DNA from: Owenia fusiformis
Taxonomy: Eukaryota; Annelida; Polychaeta; Sabellida; Oweniidae
NCBI GenBank assembly: GCA_903813345.2
Contig: CAIIXF020000011.1
Span: 25,658,166-25,722,165, forward strand
Direction: 5' to 3'
Length of the DNA: 64,000 nt
Shown here: positions 1 through 11,989 of the stretch, one piece after another
How positions within the stretch are numbered: the stretch's first letter is position 1
How the letters are laid out: each line of letters begins with the position of its first letter
Notes under the pieces: generated by a model
Database searches by the model: none
What the model saw: the letters and a program-made list of their open reading frames with translations, nothing else
Told to the model about the DNA's origin: nothing
Position numbers and translations under genes: made by a program

Positions 1-232
1 ATAACTCTGCAACATCTTCCACTACTTGACTCACATAATGTGTTGGTACTTTTAAATCAGTCAGATTCATAACTGTCTCTTTAAAGTTTAGAGTGCAAGT
101 ATTAGTTTCCTCTTCCATTAATGATACATTCTTGAATTCTTGATCTTCAATCATTGATTCCAAATATTTTACACTTTCCTCTAATTCTTCATTTTTTCTG
201 TTTTTAATTGTATGTCTTGCTCAAGTTTATAA
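1..232 (-). pseudogene. Decayed coiled-coil ORF, 3' part, runs off window edge
   Basis: Read on the minus strand, this stretch gives a Glu/Lys/Leu-rich, coiled-coil-like peptide, including NEELEESVKYLESMIEDQE, and then VMNLTDLKVPTHYVSQVVED, open to the window edge. Upstream residues KLEQDIQLK are in a neighbouring frame; the break lies in the A-run at about 191-205. The piece appears to continue the coiled-coil sequence at 2343-2790, from which it is separated by two inserted elements (237-733 and 804-2339). I do not recognise the family. A multi-copy transposon protein is the likeliest source, because the reading frame is broken and the site has collected insertions. No function is assigned. 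Confidence 0.4.
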
Positions 233-236
233 TTAT

Positions 237-733
237 CCCATCGAACGAAGTTCGGAGGGATATAGGGAACGCCTCCGTCCGTCCGTCCGTCCGTCCGTCC
301 GTGCGTCCGTGCGATTTTGTTCATATTTGGTATGTCCTATGACACTTTTGGTAGAAGGCGGCCATTTTGAAAAATGGCTGCCATTTTTGCTATATCCTTT
401 GTTTGTAAAAATGCTATCCATGGCTGTTCCATTTTAACGTATTTCACTATAACTCGAAAAGTAGTGGAGCCATTTTGTTTATATTTGGTATGTGAATACT
501 ATAAGCACTGCACACTGTCTAATGGCACTTTTGGTAGAAGTTGGCCATTTTGAAAAATGGCCGCCATTTTAACGTATTTTACTATAACTTGAAAAGTAGT
601 GGAGCGATTTTTTCATATTTGGTATGTGAATACTATAAGCATGGCACATGGTCTAATGACACTTTTGGTAGAAGGCGGCCATTTTTGCTATATCCTTTGT
701 TTGTAAAAATGCCATCCATGGCTGTTCGATGGG
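237..733. mobile_element. Short repeat element bounded by inverted CCCATCGAAC
   Basis: The left edge CCCATCGAAC (237-246) is mirrored by GTTCGATGGG (724-733). Inside are a CCGT microsatellite (about 275-312) and a tandemly repeated unit of about 110-120 bp, recognisable by CATATTTGGTATG, CACTTTTGGTAGAAG and GCCATTTTGAAAAATGG. There is no coding capacity. It is most likely a non-autonomous, MITE-like repeat inserted in the decayed ORF. No superfamily is assigned because no clear target duplication is seen. Confidence 0.5.
275..312. repeat. CCGT tetranucleotide microsatellite
   Basis: About nine CCGT units, the last ones degraded to GCGT/CCGT. It lies inside the 237-733 element. Confidence 0.85.
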
Positions 734-803
734 ATTCGCTACGCTTTGGCGTTGCCGTTGTTCTGGTTTACTTTGTTAAGATGGGCTGCACTCTCTGTAT
801 GTA

Positions 804-2339
804 CAGGGTGTCAAAAAACAACGGCACCCCCCTCTACAACAAAAAGTACTTAATGTTACATGATGTGTCATACCTCATTTTAAAGAAATTCGATTCTGGA
901 GTTACCTGTGAAATTTCAGCTTTGTATCATAAAATTTGACAGATTTACAGCCGATTGTTACTAGTTGGTATGGCCACCACGTGCTGATTGAACAGCAGCT
1001 AATCTGGATGGATAAGATTTCAATAACGATTCAAATAAAGGTGTAGCACCGCGTAATCCTCTTAGTACTTTTCTCACGTTCTTTTCTCACGTTCTTCAAC
1101 AATGCATCCTTACTTTATCTGTTTTCAAGAGGATCTCTGTCCATCAATTCCTCTACTCTATCTTTCACAATTGAACCCATATGTTCAGCGCAGTTGAGAT
1201 CTGGGCTATTTCCCACATATTCATCATTTCCAAAGAAGTCAATTCCAGATTTACTTAAAACTTCCTGTGTAGCTAAGGCCTTCATACATGGCGCTTTATC
1301 ATGGAGAAATGTCACTTGTTTTGGGTCTAGTACATTGTCTGCATCCTTAAGAAAGGGAATCACATTTGATTTTAGAATGGTATCTCGAAAATACTCCCCA
1401 TTCCAGCTTTGTCCATTGTCTTTTACAACAAACATCAGACGTTTTGCATAAAAACAGAGAAATATTCCAATGCATTGGGGATTTGCGATTCGGTCTCTTA
1501 CTAGGAGATCTTCAACATCTGCTCGCTCAAATGTCCAAATGCGATCATTTTGTGTATTGGGTTTTCGTATTGAATAAATGAAAAATTCGTCAGAGGGTGC
1601 TATATGCATGAAATCATCCTCTGTCCACTCCCGAAGATAATCAACAAACCATAGACGGTCAACAATTTGAGTCTCTGTTTTGAGAGGCCCTTGGATTATA
1701 TGCCAGGGTTTTAGCCCAGCTCGCTGGCGGTATTTATGCACAAGTTGTCTCGAAACAGTTTTTCCTCTTTTTACTTTAAGCCAGTCCTCTGTGCAACTTT
1801 TCCGCTTTCTTCCACTACTGTTCAGAATAAGCTGCTATGACTTTGGTGTCAGAATGTTTAGTCTACCAGTTTTAATATCATTTTGACGTTCAGAAATCTC
1901 ATCATATGATTTCTTCCACCATTTCTTCACAAAGTCTGATGAACGTTTTAGTTTATTTGCTATACTCCTCTTGTTTATGAAATCTGCACCATTTTCTTTT
2001 GCTTCTCTAAAAGCAATACAACATATCCTATCCACATATCTTTTTCTGTCATCATCACCAACAAGAGCTGCCATGTTGCCTGCCTATTGAACAGTATGCA
2101 CTGTGATGACCACCTGGTCCACTTTTAAAGATTTGACGTTAACAAGTAACTAAGTAGCAAACAAAGTACTGAAGTAGCAAACTTTGAAACAATGTAACTT
2201 TTTTAATATAAAGTTTTATAAAATGAAATTTGATGAGTAACTCCAGAATTAAATTATCTTTCAAATGAGATACCACATGCCATGTAACCTCTAGGAGTTT
2301 TTGCTGTAGAGGGGGGTGCCATTGTTTTTTGACACCCTG
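804..2339 (-). mobile_element. Tc1/mariner transposon, near full length, TA-flanked
   Basis: Both ends start CAGGGTGTCAAAAAACAA (left at 804, right read inward from 2339) and each end abuts a TA dinucleotide (802-803 and 2340-2341), the mariner target duplication. The inverted similarity continues with mismatches for roughly 115 bp. The 1536 bp body encodes a transposase on the minus strand (2074 to 961). It inserted into an already repetitive coiled-coil ORF, whose halves flank it. The transposase has stops and a small internal duplication, so this copy is inactive. Confidence 0.92.
961..2074 (-). pseudogene. Tc1/mariner transposase, disrupted
   Basis: The frame starts at the ATG at 2074 (MAALVGDDDRKRYVDRICC). 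It has an N-terminal helix-turn-helix-like region (KRSIANKLKRSSDFVKKWWK) and DDE catalytic segments: SDEFFIYS, then FLHDKAPC, then GNSPDLNCAEHMG with a Glu in the third position. It is broken in three places: an in-frame TAG just after LTPKS (near 1834), a TAA at 1115-1117, and a 13 bp tandem duplication near 1070-1095 (CTCACGTTCTTTT repeated) that shifts the frame. Family-typical C-terminal sequence (LFESLL, then SYPSRL) is still recognisable beyond the shift, ending at a TAG at 961-963. Total span fits a normal transposase of about 360 residues. Dead copy. Confidence 0.9.
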
Positions 2340-2342
2340 TAA

Positions 2343-2790
2343 AGCTGAAAGTCTGTTTAGTTTTTTAGTTTTTGCTTTTAGCTTGAGAAGTTCATTTTTG
2401 GTTCTTAAGAGTTCTTCATTTTTTGATTTACTTATCTTTGGTGTCTTGACTTGTTCCTTAACTTGACTTTTACTTAACTTGACCTCTGCTAAGGTTTTCT
2501 AACATTTGCTTAGTTGAAGTTTTAGCCTAATAACACTTCTCTTTAAGTTGTTTGATCAATTCAGTGTCAGAGGACCGCTTAGACTTCTTATTCGTTCACT
2601 TCTTTTTCTCATATATCTTACTACTTTTTACAGTTTTAAGACTTTTATTGTACTCAAGGAAATCAATCCATTTAAATGCTGTTCCAGCTTTTCTTTACCA
2701 GATAATTCACTTTTACTAAGTACTTCAATATTCTTCATTATACGGCGCCATTTCCCTTTGATTACATTTCGATTGGTTAAAATGTTTCCT
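2343..2790 (-). pseudogene. Decayed coiled-coil ORF, 5' part
   Basis: On the minus strand there are broken but protein-like stretches: VIKGKWRRIMKNIEVLSKSE and GKEKLEQHLNGLISL, then KKSKRSSDTELIKQLKEK, then a Lys/Glu-rich coiled coil (KNEELLRTKNELLKLKAK) ending at the mariner insertion point. Frames change several times and stops intervene. Together with 1-232 it makes one degraded gene split by the mariner. The family is not recognised. Basic, coiled-coil-rich proteins like this are common in multi-copy elements, which is only an inference here. Confidence 0.4.
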
Positions 2791-3142
2791 TAATTAAGTG
2801 GAATTATTGAAAAAATTACTTGAAATAAATCCAACTCTGGTTGCCTCAAAATTTCTCATATATCTCTCTTATTGATAAAGACTTTGTGTGTTCCATTTTA
2901 TTTCCATGTACTTAATAATTTACAAAAACAGAACACTGCTCATCACATACATGTCGTAGGTTCTCGATTGGAGGGGGAGGGGGATGTTAGACATTGTTTC
3001 TTTTCATGTTAGATCATGGTTTTGGGATATATAGGGTCTACTTTTCTTATGACAGATTTACACTTACAATTTGCTTTTCTTGTTGGGTTTCTTTTAAGTT
3101 TTTAGTCACCCTTCCCTTTGGCATTTGTGCTTATATATTCTG

Positions 3143-3484
3143 TTACAGTAATCCCATCGCAAATTCCCCACTCCTCAAACATAACTTAAAAAATTCCCAA
3201 GGAATTTCCGATTCATCACATTCATCAACTGCCTTACATATATCTGGAAATATGTCCGTAAACATGTGTGCATGGTGTACCCCTTGTTCAATAATGCCAT
3301 GAACTATTTTAATCAATTCAGATCTAAATTGTCCTGATGATTTATTGTACACAACTTGGAGTTGATCCTTCCACTCTTCTGCAGAATGCTGATTAAGTTG
3401 ATATTTGGATTGTAGACTAATCAGGACAAATTTGAAGGCAATTAACTCGGAAGTTTTCCGTCTACTTGTACTTTGAATACTTAC
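3143..3484 (-). CDS. Possible exon of unknown gene or element
   Basis: From 3484 down to the stop at 3143 the minus strand is open and reads like real protein, for example SRRKTSELIAF, YQLNQHSAEEWKDQLQVVY and RSELIKIVHGIIEQGVHHAH, ending EFAMGLL. A pyrimidine-rich CTATTCTCAG directly precedes it and could be a splice acceptor. Oddly the same point also reads CAG/GTAAGT, a perfect donor, so direction and use are uncertain. The open frame further upstream is hydrophobic and has no ATG, so I leave it out. It may belong to the same decayed element as 2343-2790. No family recognised. Confidence 0.25.
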   Translation of the reverse strand, partial: VSIQSTSRRKTSELIAFKFVLISLQSKYQLNQHSAEEWKDQLQVVYNKSSGQFRSELIKIVHGIIEQGVHHAHMFTDIFPDICKAVDECDESEIPWEFFKLCLRSGEFAMGLL

Positions 3485-3659
3485 CTGAGAATAGGTGTTT
3501 CTACAAAGCAATATGTTGTGATGACAGGGCAGTAATAGGAATACATGTACACTTTTTACTTTATAATCACTTATGGCTCTATAAGTTGAACAACTATAAA
3601 TGGTAACAACCAGAATTGATAATATAGCAAAACTTGACATCAGATGGAACAACTCTCTG

Positions 3660-5400
3660 TAATGAGTTTAAAAAGGATTAATTTCCACAATTTAGATTTA
3701 CACTGAATTATTTTATGATATTCAGACAAATTAAGTAACATGAGTAAAGGCATTTGGTTTCTTCTAGAGTCCTGGACGCAAGCATTACTGTTGGTAGATC
3801 ATCCTCATTTAACACTCTGTAGTATTTTCCATTAATGATGTAGTTAGAAGTGGGTTTCTTCTGATCTTGCCATTACTAGATTCTATTATAAAAAATATGA
3901 TATTTACAAATTGTGAGGGACGTTTTGTCCAAAATAAATAAACAAGAGAAATTTATAAAATATTTTATATTATATCATGTATTATATCAGTCAACTTCCT
4001 TATTGATCATGTATTGATCATGTATATGTTGCACAACTACCTTAATGTTCAACTGCTATGTTGCACAACTACCTTAACACAACTGCTGTTGTTGTACAAC
4101 TACATGTACCTTAAAAGATAAATTACAAAAGAGTGACAACTACCTTAACATATAAATTAGCCTACAAAAGAGTGACCAGTCTGCCAGTGCAGTACTGTTG
4201 GTGGAATGCCTGACAATAAAGCTACTTGGACTGTGAGTGTGGGCATATGGTAAAGTAAGTCAGCTAGGAACTAACCACATCCAGAAGATTCAAAAGCAGG
4301 CCCAACACTAAAGTACATGATCATGTGACCTAGATCATGTGATACAGTAGTTACTAAACCTTTTTAAAGGTGGCATATCAGCACAGTCTCAGTATGTGCT
4401 GTGTTGAGAAGTAGTATACATTGGGTAGGAATAATCAGTTGTACCAACAATATTTAATATTTGAAAGTATTTATAAAAGTGCATGTCACAAAATAATGAA
4501 TAAAAATATTCAAAAATCTAAACATATTAAATGTAATACAAAAAAAGATCTGTATACATAGTTCAGTAATTCTTTATACAGTTTTGAACCCAAAATGAAA
4601 TGATGAGATAGACCTACAAGCAAGTGGCTTATGAATTATGAGGCTGTAAACAGAATATACACTCCCTGCAGCTCTTACAATAGCTATGGTTTCATTTTTT
4701 CAAAACAATAGTATTAAACTGATCCTTGCATTTTGATTTATAATGAGAAATCCCTTTTAAATGGCGTAAATAGTTAAAATGTGAGGGAATTAATTCTCCA
4801 ATGAAATGTAGCATTAAAACCAGAGGGGTGACTGGACTTATTGAATCTTGCTCAGCATATTCATAAAGGTATGTAGAACATGTACATGTTGAATCTTATT
4901 CATAATTTCTCACTGAATTTAGCACTATGGAGATTTGTACCTTATGGATGTATAAAATTCTGAGATTTCAGGAGTGATTTTTCAGTAGTCTATATTAGAC
5001 TAGTAGTGGTGTATTAGTGGTGTATAAGAGTTCAGGAAGTGATGTATTAGTAGTGTATTACATGCTCTCTGATTGGTCAATAATGTTTATCTCATTTGCA
5101 GTGGTAATTTTTTCAACTAATAAACCACCTGTTAAGTCAATGGCGAAAAGTGATCTGTTAACGAAAATGACCACTAACAAGTCACAAATAGATCATGTTC
5201 TAGTTGAGTATTAGTAGTCTATTAGTGGTTTATTAGAGTGGTATGGCAAGCTGTTTTTTTCACTTGGGATAACATCAAATCCCGGGAGGTAAATATGGCT
5301 GCCATCTTGCATAAAATTGGACAAATATACCAGCCACTTCAAAAGTTGAATTTCTACATCTGCGCATAAATATATGAGTATACGTTTGACTTTACCTTGT
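3660..5400. other. Non-coding AT-rich stretch, minor simple repeats
   Basis: No supported gene. At 4026-4100 a short direct repeat of TGTTGCACAACTACCTTAA occurs with a degenerate neighbour. At 4995-5230 there are scattered GTATTAGTGGTGTATTAG-like repeats. Otherwise nothing recognisable. Confidence 0.5.
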
Positions 5401-5409
5401 GAAGGAGCT

Positions 5410-6280
5410 TTACCTGTTTGATCCTTTTCATGTGCTGGTTGTGCACTGATATAAGAAATCTTCAACTGGCACCATGGTACACTTCCTGCTTGGGAGTTGA
5501 CCTGAGTGCCTCAGAGTATTTCTGACAATCTTCCCTTTTTTGTTTGCTGTGTTGTGACCTCTGATATTGACAGCCCTGACTCACCAAGTTGATCTTCCAA
5601 GTGATCTCTCCTCCCCAGGAGGCCAAACTACCACTGGCCAAACCTAACAGCATCAGTGTAAACAATACAATCTTTTTTTGTGTTTTGAAATGATATCTTC
5701 AAAATTTTCACTTAATCGTGCTTTGCGGCCTATGTCCTTACTGGCCCTTTTGCCAGACCTCTTCAGAGCAAACTATTGCTCATTTCAGAGATGCCATGGT
5801 TTGCTCCTCTCACTGCACAATTTTCTCACATGATATTGAGATTGACTACTTTGAGTGGCAGTTTCACCTTCAATTTCCCCCATTTGTTTTTCCAGGGAGA
5901 ATGGTATACTTTTTTTGTATTGATGAATTTATCCCTTGCCATTTTGTGTTTGGATTTCATATAATTTTTGTAAGATTTGGATTACAATTTTTACATTTGC
6001 TGGCTTGACCTGCTAATGATGTTGAAATCGAATCTTGGAGTCCATAAGCATAACAAATGGTCAATATCCACCCGCAAGTCAGCAAATCCGAAGTCATAAT
6101 CCATAAAACAATATTTCACAATCCATAAAGCAATATTTCACAATCCATAAAGCAATATTTTACAAAAGTCTCGATTTGTTTTAAAAATCTACAAAACAAA
6201 TATCATAGCTGTCCTCACTTCACAAGTTCCATCATTTCAGCATTATAATGATCAAAATACAGTATTTTGCCTTGATTCAT
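5410..6280. repeat. Direct repeat unit A1-B1 (intact copy)
   Basis: The block from about 5410 (TGTTTGATCCTTTTCATGTG) to 5600 recurs at 6289-6480, and the block from about 5820 (CACATGATATTGAGATTGAC) to 6240 recurs in the same orientation at 11460-11790. The order is A1, B1, A2, [long-TIR element], B2. That implies a tandem duplication of roughly 0.87 kb whose second copy was later split by the element at 6534-11389. Minus-strand fragments such as RSGKRASKDIGRKARLSENF (near 5700-5760) hint that the unit was once coding, but stops are frequent. Confidence 0.6.
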
Positions 6281-6288
6281 ACTGTTTG

Positions 6289-6533
6289 ATCCTTTTCATG
6301 TGCTGGTTGTGCACTGATATAAGAAATCTTTAACTGGCACCATCCTGTCTTGCCATGGTACACTTCCTGCTGGGCAGTTGACCTGGGTGCCTCGGAGTAT
6401 TTCTGAAAATCTTCCCTTTTTTGTTTGCTGTGTTGTGACTGTTGATATTGACAGCCCTGACATCTCCCAAGTTGTGATCTCTACTCCCCATGTCCCCCTT
6501 TCTAGACTACGGCCCACTCTGATAATTGTAACT
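6289..6533. repeat. Direct repeat A2, truncated by the insertion
   Basis: Second copy of the A block; it matches 5417-5600 with about a tenth of positions changed by eye and two small indels. It ends where the long terminal inverted repeat begins at 6534. Confidence 0.6.
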
Positions 6534-7225
6534 CCTTCCTTACATGAAAGGTTACACATTCCAACCTATTTCAAACCATCTGTATGATTATACTGGACAC
6601 TTTCTGGGTAGTTGGACTTTCTATAGGGGTGGCAGACGGCCCTCAGACCAATTTATACCCCTACCCCCAAAACACCATGGGGGTACTTTAATACCACCCA
6701 ATAAAAAGAATACTAATGCATGTCAGATATTCATTGTTTTATATTGGGTAGGGCATGTTATGGTTAGCTAGTGCCAGAAATTTCCAATCTCTAACTTATA
6801 TGGTTACCATAGAAACAGTATTTATATCTCGAAATATTCTCAATTTGACCCCCTCCCAAATGTGTCCCTTTGTTCTCAAAGTGAAATATTTGCAAATCTG
6901 TTTGGATTTTATGGCTGCTACTTTGTCAAAAATTGTATCAATATGTATATTTTAACATTTAAACACTGAAAAGTGTTCATAATGATCCTATAAATCAATA
7001 ATATTTATCAAATATAGTCACACATAGCTGCTTTCAGGGAAAAGTGGGCGTGGCACTTTTTGGTACGTGTGTACTTGTTGCAGCATTAAATGAAAAATAC
7101 ATATTATACTAACAACAATTGACATTTAATTAGCATCTACTTATGTTGTGTAACATTGTAATATGTTCATTATCATTATTAGACACTTTAAATATTTTAT
7201 ATAAGTGTTATCCTGACCCTTCCCT
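6534..7225 (+). repeat. Left long terminal inverted repeat
   Basis: Pairs with 10699-11389. Open frames here, such as one beginning MKGYTFQPISNH, occur in both arms only because the DNA is duplicated; they are not treated as genes. Confidence 0.8.
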
Positions 7226-8174
7226 TTATCCCTACACCCTTCAAGGTGGGCATTACCAATCGTGTCAAGTTAACATTTCTGTTTGATTTATTTTTACCAT
7301 AGACAAGGTTCAAAAGCTTTACCATGAGTACTGACCTTATTAGGTGCTAAACTGATGAATGGATAGGTAGATGGCAGCACTTGTGCTGGTTGGACTACAC
7401 GCTAGCATCTACCATAGACACATATTAATTTACCATATTTGTTATTTTGGATTAAAGTAAAACTGCTTTCGCATCAAACTTAGTGAGATTCAGATTGTGT
7501 TTGAAACTAGATGATCTTCAGATTTTGTGTGAACCTTAAATTCATGACAATCAAAAGAATTCAACATTTAGGAAGTCAACATTAAGATTTTTAACATCAT
7601 CTCAATGAGAATTTAGCACGACCTTAAGTTAAAGATCATAGAAAATTGAACATAATCAAAGTTCCTCAGTAGAACATTTAATCTCCTAAAATCACATTAA
7701 AACTATATCAGCAATATTTCCAAGCTAAATAGTATAAAAACTTCTATCACATCATTTGCAACGTTTTCATTATTCAATAGTTCAACCCTATATGAATTAT
7801 TGATGATTTTAAAAGTGCAAGGAATCTAAATGAATCAGGGAAGCCAGTGATATGTATTTGCCTTATTAATTGTTGACTTATACAATGAAATAGACTTAGA
7901 TGCAAGTAGAAATGATCTTGCTTTACATCATAAAAAATTCAAAATTCAGTCAAATAAGTGATATCATATTTGAAATCTTCATGAAGAATTACATTTCTTC
8001 ATGCAATAAGTTAACCTTTTAGAGAGTAGTTGTGACTAATGTAATCATGCACTTATATAATTTGTCAGTAAAAGTTATTTATCCTATACTTAGTGTTATA
8101 GGTAAATAAAATGCATGAATATAATTGATACCTTAGGTGAGTGGGGATATACATGTACTGCATATCCCGCTTTA
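7226..8174. other. Non-coding interior of the long-TIR element
   Basis: AT-rich; no open frame of note, no RNA gene, no repeat beyond low complexity. Confidence 0.5.
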
Positions 8175-9792
8175 TCCCATACTTGGTCGTGTTTCAGGTA
8201 CATAAAGCAGGTTTTTAAAAACTTATATTTTCATCAGCGGGCAGATATAGCTTTACATTCTGTTGCGAGCAGGCAGATATAGTATATCTGCCCCCTCCGT
8301 CATAATCGCCCTTTCGGGATAGTTCCAATATCCTGAACCTCATATAGGATAATCTCTATGTATCGCCAGGTTTATCGTCTGCTCAGTAATCCCCTGCAGG
8401 AATTTCATTCTGTGCAATTTCTCATATTTTCGTATATTAGTATATGATAAATAATTTTGGGTACAAGATATAACCCTTGGGAAATACAATATTCTACCCT
8501 CAACCCCTCTTGGAGGTATATTGTATTTCCCTCAGATATATTGTATTAATCCCTGTATTAAAAATTTCCCATTAATTAAACCTCATATATAATTCACACT
8601 ATTTTAAATATGAATCAAAACCATGAATTAGTGATATCCATGTTTCTAACGAAAGCATGAATTTGAAAGAAACAAACATTCTACTCATATGGTATAAAGA
8701 TATTACCAGTTGTATCCATTTTAGATTTGATTGAAGAACTTCATTAGAGGCAATTTTGAAATTACAATATATTAAAAGAGGCTCTGTTGCTTAGATGGGA
8801 GAATCAATTAGCTGCATTGTTCAGTTTATGACAAAATTGATGTTTAGTGTTACTTTCATGAACACCCATCCTGTAAAATAGCATTTGGAATCTAGTAGTT
8901 TGTATATAGATGAATTAGATAAGGCATTGTCGAGGAAAAAATATCCAACAAGATTACTAATTTGCTCATGAAATTAGGCATACTTTAACTTGAAACAATT
9001 TGTAACACTCAATTTTTGGGGTTTGGAGATCGAAGTAATAATGATGAAAAACAAGCAATTTTAAAATATTTATGTTTTACCCAAATTTTTAAAGATTTTT
9101 GTTAGCCTTTGTTTCGTCTGTTTTATTCTCAAATAAATCATGGTCACCAATTTTAAAATTAAATATTACTGGTTAGAGAATGTGATTTCTTACTTTAGGT
9201 TATATTTATATCCCGATTTATATGTATAATAATAATTAATGAAGACAAATAGAGATTATCCTCTATGAGGTTCGGGGTATTGGAATTATCCCGAGGCCAA
9301 TATAATATATCTGGTCGAGGGTCGTAGGTCCCGAGGGAAGATATTTTCTATTGGCCAAAGGCCTTAGGTCCTGAGGGAAGATATATTATATTTGCCAAGG
9401 GATAATCCTAATAGCATGAACTGACTATAGGATTATCTGTTTATCCCATATCAATCTCTCTTATCTGGTTCACATTGTTCAATTGGCCAGAGTTAGAAAG
9501 AATACAACCACATGAATGTATTCATGACTAATTTTGTTTTCTTGGCCTTAGGAGGATTCTCCTGTTTTTTAAGTATTCATCCAAATATTCTCGAATCATT
9601 GATTATTAACATATGTATTAAGTATGCTACTTCCTTCATTGCTAATCATACACAAATGATGATTATGACTTAGTGGGCAGGTGTAATTTATCTGCCCTCT
9701 CAGGCAGGGACATTAGCTATATCTGCCCGCTGATGAAAATATAAGTATTTATAAACCTGCTATATGTATCTGAAACATATCCAAGTATGGGA
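8175..9792. mobile_element. Nested inverted-repeat element
   Basis: TCCCATACTTGG at 8175 is mirrored by CCAAGTATGGGA ending at 9792. The arms continue through AAGCAGGTTT and CATCAGCGGGCAGATATAG, and a second inverted block (GAACCTCATATAGGATAATC near 8335 against its mirror near 9250) lies further in. The interior has GGCCAAAGGCCT and TATCTTCC-type motifs and no long ORF. Probably a MITE-like insertion inside the larger element. Confidence 0.6.
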
Positions 9793-10698
9793 CAAATGTA
9801 TCCACTTTGATTTCATACACTAAACCGATTTGTTTAGGAATTATATGAAGTATTTCAAAAACATATACCGAACCACTATTGAAGGAATCATTGAAAATAC
9901 AGCATATCAGAAACATGTGTAAATTGTTTATCTTGCAATTATTTTGCTAAATACTAATAGAAATTATACTGTACCTTCCAGAGGATAGCTTTTTTGTTAA
10001 CTATGAGCCAATGAATGAATGAATGCATTTTATTATAACTGCAAAATGATGCTCTATGCAATTCATACGAAAAATTAATTTTGCCATATTAGAATCAAGT
10101 ATAATCTTTAATCCATTTGATAGATAGATCATGCATTGCCTGATGTTGAGGTATTGATAAAAGAATCAGCAAGTGTCTGACAAAATAGATTTTAGTGTTG
10201 TGTATTAGGCAAAATATTAGGAAGGGTATAAATGGTCTCCAATCTTTCTAGTTTTGAGTATTATGTCTTCTTGCTTTGATTCAAATTATCCTCGGTCACT
10301 ATTTGTAACCCCTCCCTCCTTCCCCATTTAGGCCATGGATATGAAGATGTTTTAGAGGTTATGTGAAGGATACCAGGGAAGGGTTAATAGCCAGAGTTAA
10401 ATTAGTTCATTTAATCATAAATGTTATGCAATTCACACTAGCATCAAATATCATACCAAAAGGATTGAACTGTTCATTACTTTTCAATTGCAGTAAACAT
10501 GGTAAAATGGTTCTTAATATTGAACATTGTTGAACAAGCATAGATGACTTGAATAGCTCTAGATGACTTGAACTTATCCATTCATATTCTAGGAACAAGT
10601 CAATGAATAAGTAAGACTTGACTCTTGAAAGGCTTAAAAGACCGAGGACCCTATAAGACTTAAACTAAAAGTTCATTTGACCATTGATGACCTATGAT
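9793..10698. other. Non-coding interior of the long-TIR element
   Basis: No supported gene. A short GAATGAATGAATG tract near 10010 is the only simple repeat seen. Confidence 0.5.
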
Positions 10699-11389
10699 AG
10701 GGAAGGGTCAGGATAACACTTATATAAAATATTTAAAGTGTCTAATAATGATAATGAACATATTACAATGTTACACAACATTAGTAGATGCTAATTAAAT
10801 GTCAATTATTGTTAGGGTAATCTGCATTTTTCATTTAATGCTGCAACAAGCGCACAAGTACCAAAAAGTGCCACGCCCACTTTTCCCTGAAAGCAGCTAT
10901 GTGTGACTATATTTGATAAATATTATTGATTTATAGGATCATTATATCAACTTTTAAGTGTTTTAGTGTTAATATAGACATAATATTACAAATTTTGACA
11001 AAGTAGCAGCCATAAAATCCAAACAGATTTTGAAATATTTCACTTAGAAAACAAAGGGACACATTTGGGAGGGGTCAAATTGAGAATATTTCGAGATATA
11101 AATACTGTTTCTATGGTAACCATATAAGTTAGAGATTGGAAATTTCTGGCACTTATTAACCATAACATGCCCTACCCAATATAAAACAATGAATATCTGA
11201 CATGCATTAGTATTCTTTTTATTGGGTGGTATTAAAGTACCCCCATGGTTTTTTGGGGGTAGGGGTATTAATTGGTCTGAGGGCCGTCTGCCACCCCTAT
11301 AGAAAGTCCAACTACCCAGAAAGTGTCCAGTATAATCATACAGATGGTTTGAAATAGGTTGGAATGTGTAACCTTTCATGTAAGGAAGG
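10699..11389 (-). repeat. Right long terminal inverted repeat
   Basis: Inverse copy of 6534-7225 with scattered substitutions and small indels. Confidence 0.8.
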
Positions 11390-11439
11390 TTGCATTTCTA
11401 GAGCACTTCTACAGAATGGCTTACAGTCTATTCTGTCCT

Positions 11440-11790
11440 CATGCCCTCTCATTGAACACTCCTCTCACATGATATTGAGATTAACTACTTTGAGTTCCAG
11501 TTTCACCTTTAATTTTGCCTATATGGTATAATTTTTTTTATTTATTTTTTATTTTGTATTATGATGAATTCATCCCATATACCATTTCGCGTTTGGATTT
11601 CATCTAAGATTTGGATTACAATTTTTACATTTGGTGACTTGACCTACAAATGGTGTTGAACAGACCAACTGGGATTTTTGAAGACCATAAGCTTATCAAT
11701 GGGCAAAATTCAATAAAACACAATATTTCAGAATTGTCATCAGTCAAATACCCTAGCTGTCCTCGCTTCACAAGTTCCACACGTTGTGAT
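11440..11790. repeat. Direct repeat B2, second half of the split duplication
   Basis: Same orientation as 5820-6240 (shared CACATGATATTGAGATT, GATTTGGATTACAATTTTTA, AGCTGTCCTCGCTTCACAAG with single differences). It marks the far side of the long-TIR insertion. Confidence 0.6.
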
Positions 11791-11989
11791 TATGTCATTT
11801 TATTCCAATGGGGTTCGGATAATGATTCATTTCATTCCGAACATATGATACTACCCACTTAAGTCTTAATAACTTCATCAATGATGCATATTGAGCTTAG
11901 TTATTTGGTGCATGTATAGTCAACTGAATGTATGACAAGATGTCAAAGTTTTAGCATTCTAGCCCAATTAGTCTCCAAATGAGGCACGA

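Larger units (their letters stand above)
6534..11389. mobile_element. 4.9 kb element with ~690 bp terminal inverted repeats
   Basis: The sequence starting CCTTCCTTACATGAAAGG at 6534 is repeated in inverse orientation ending at 11389. The arms run to about 7225 and 10699, and include the conserved block AAAAGTGGGCGTGGCACTTT. The interior (7226-10698) is AT-rich, shows no transposase I can recognise, and contains another inverted-repeat element (8175-9792). The outer flanks are the A2 and B2 halves of a duplicated host sequence, so the boundaries are supported from both sides. No clean target duplication is visible. It is a foldback-like or long-TIR DNA transposon, probably non-autonomous. Confidence 0.75.

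Noticed and set aside
6544-6771. ORF MKGYTFQPISNH... found at two loci (also 11044-11379, minus)
   Set aside because: It is repeated only because it lies in the two long inverted repeats; no family match and no gene signals.
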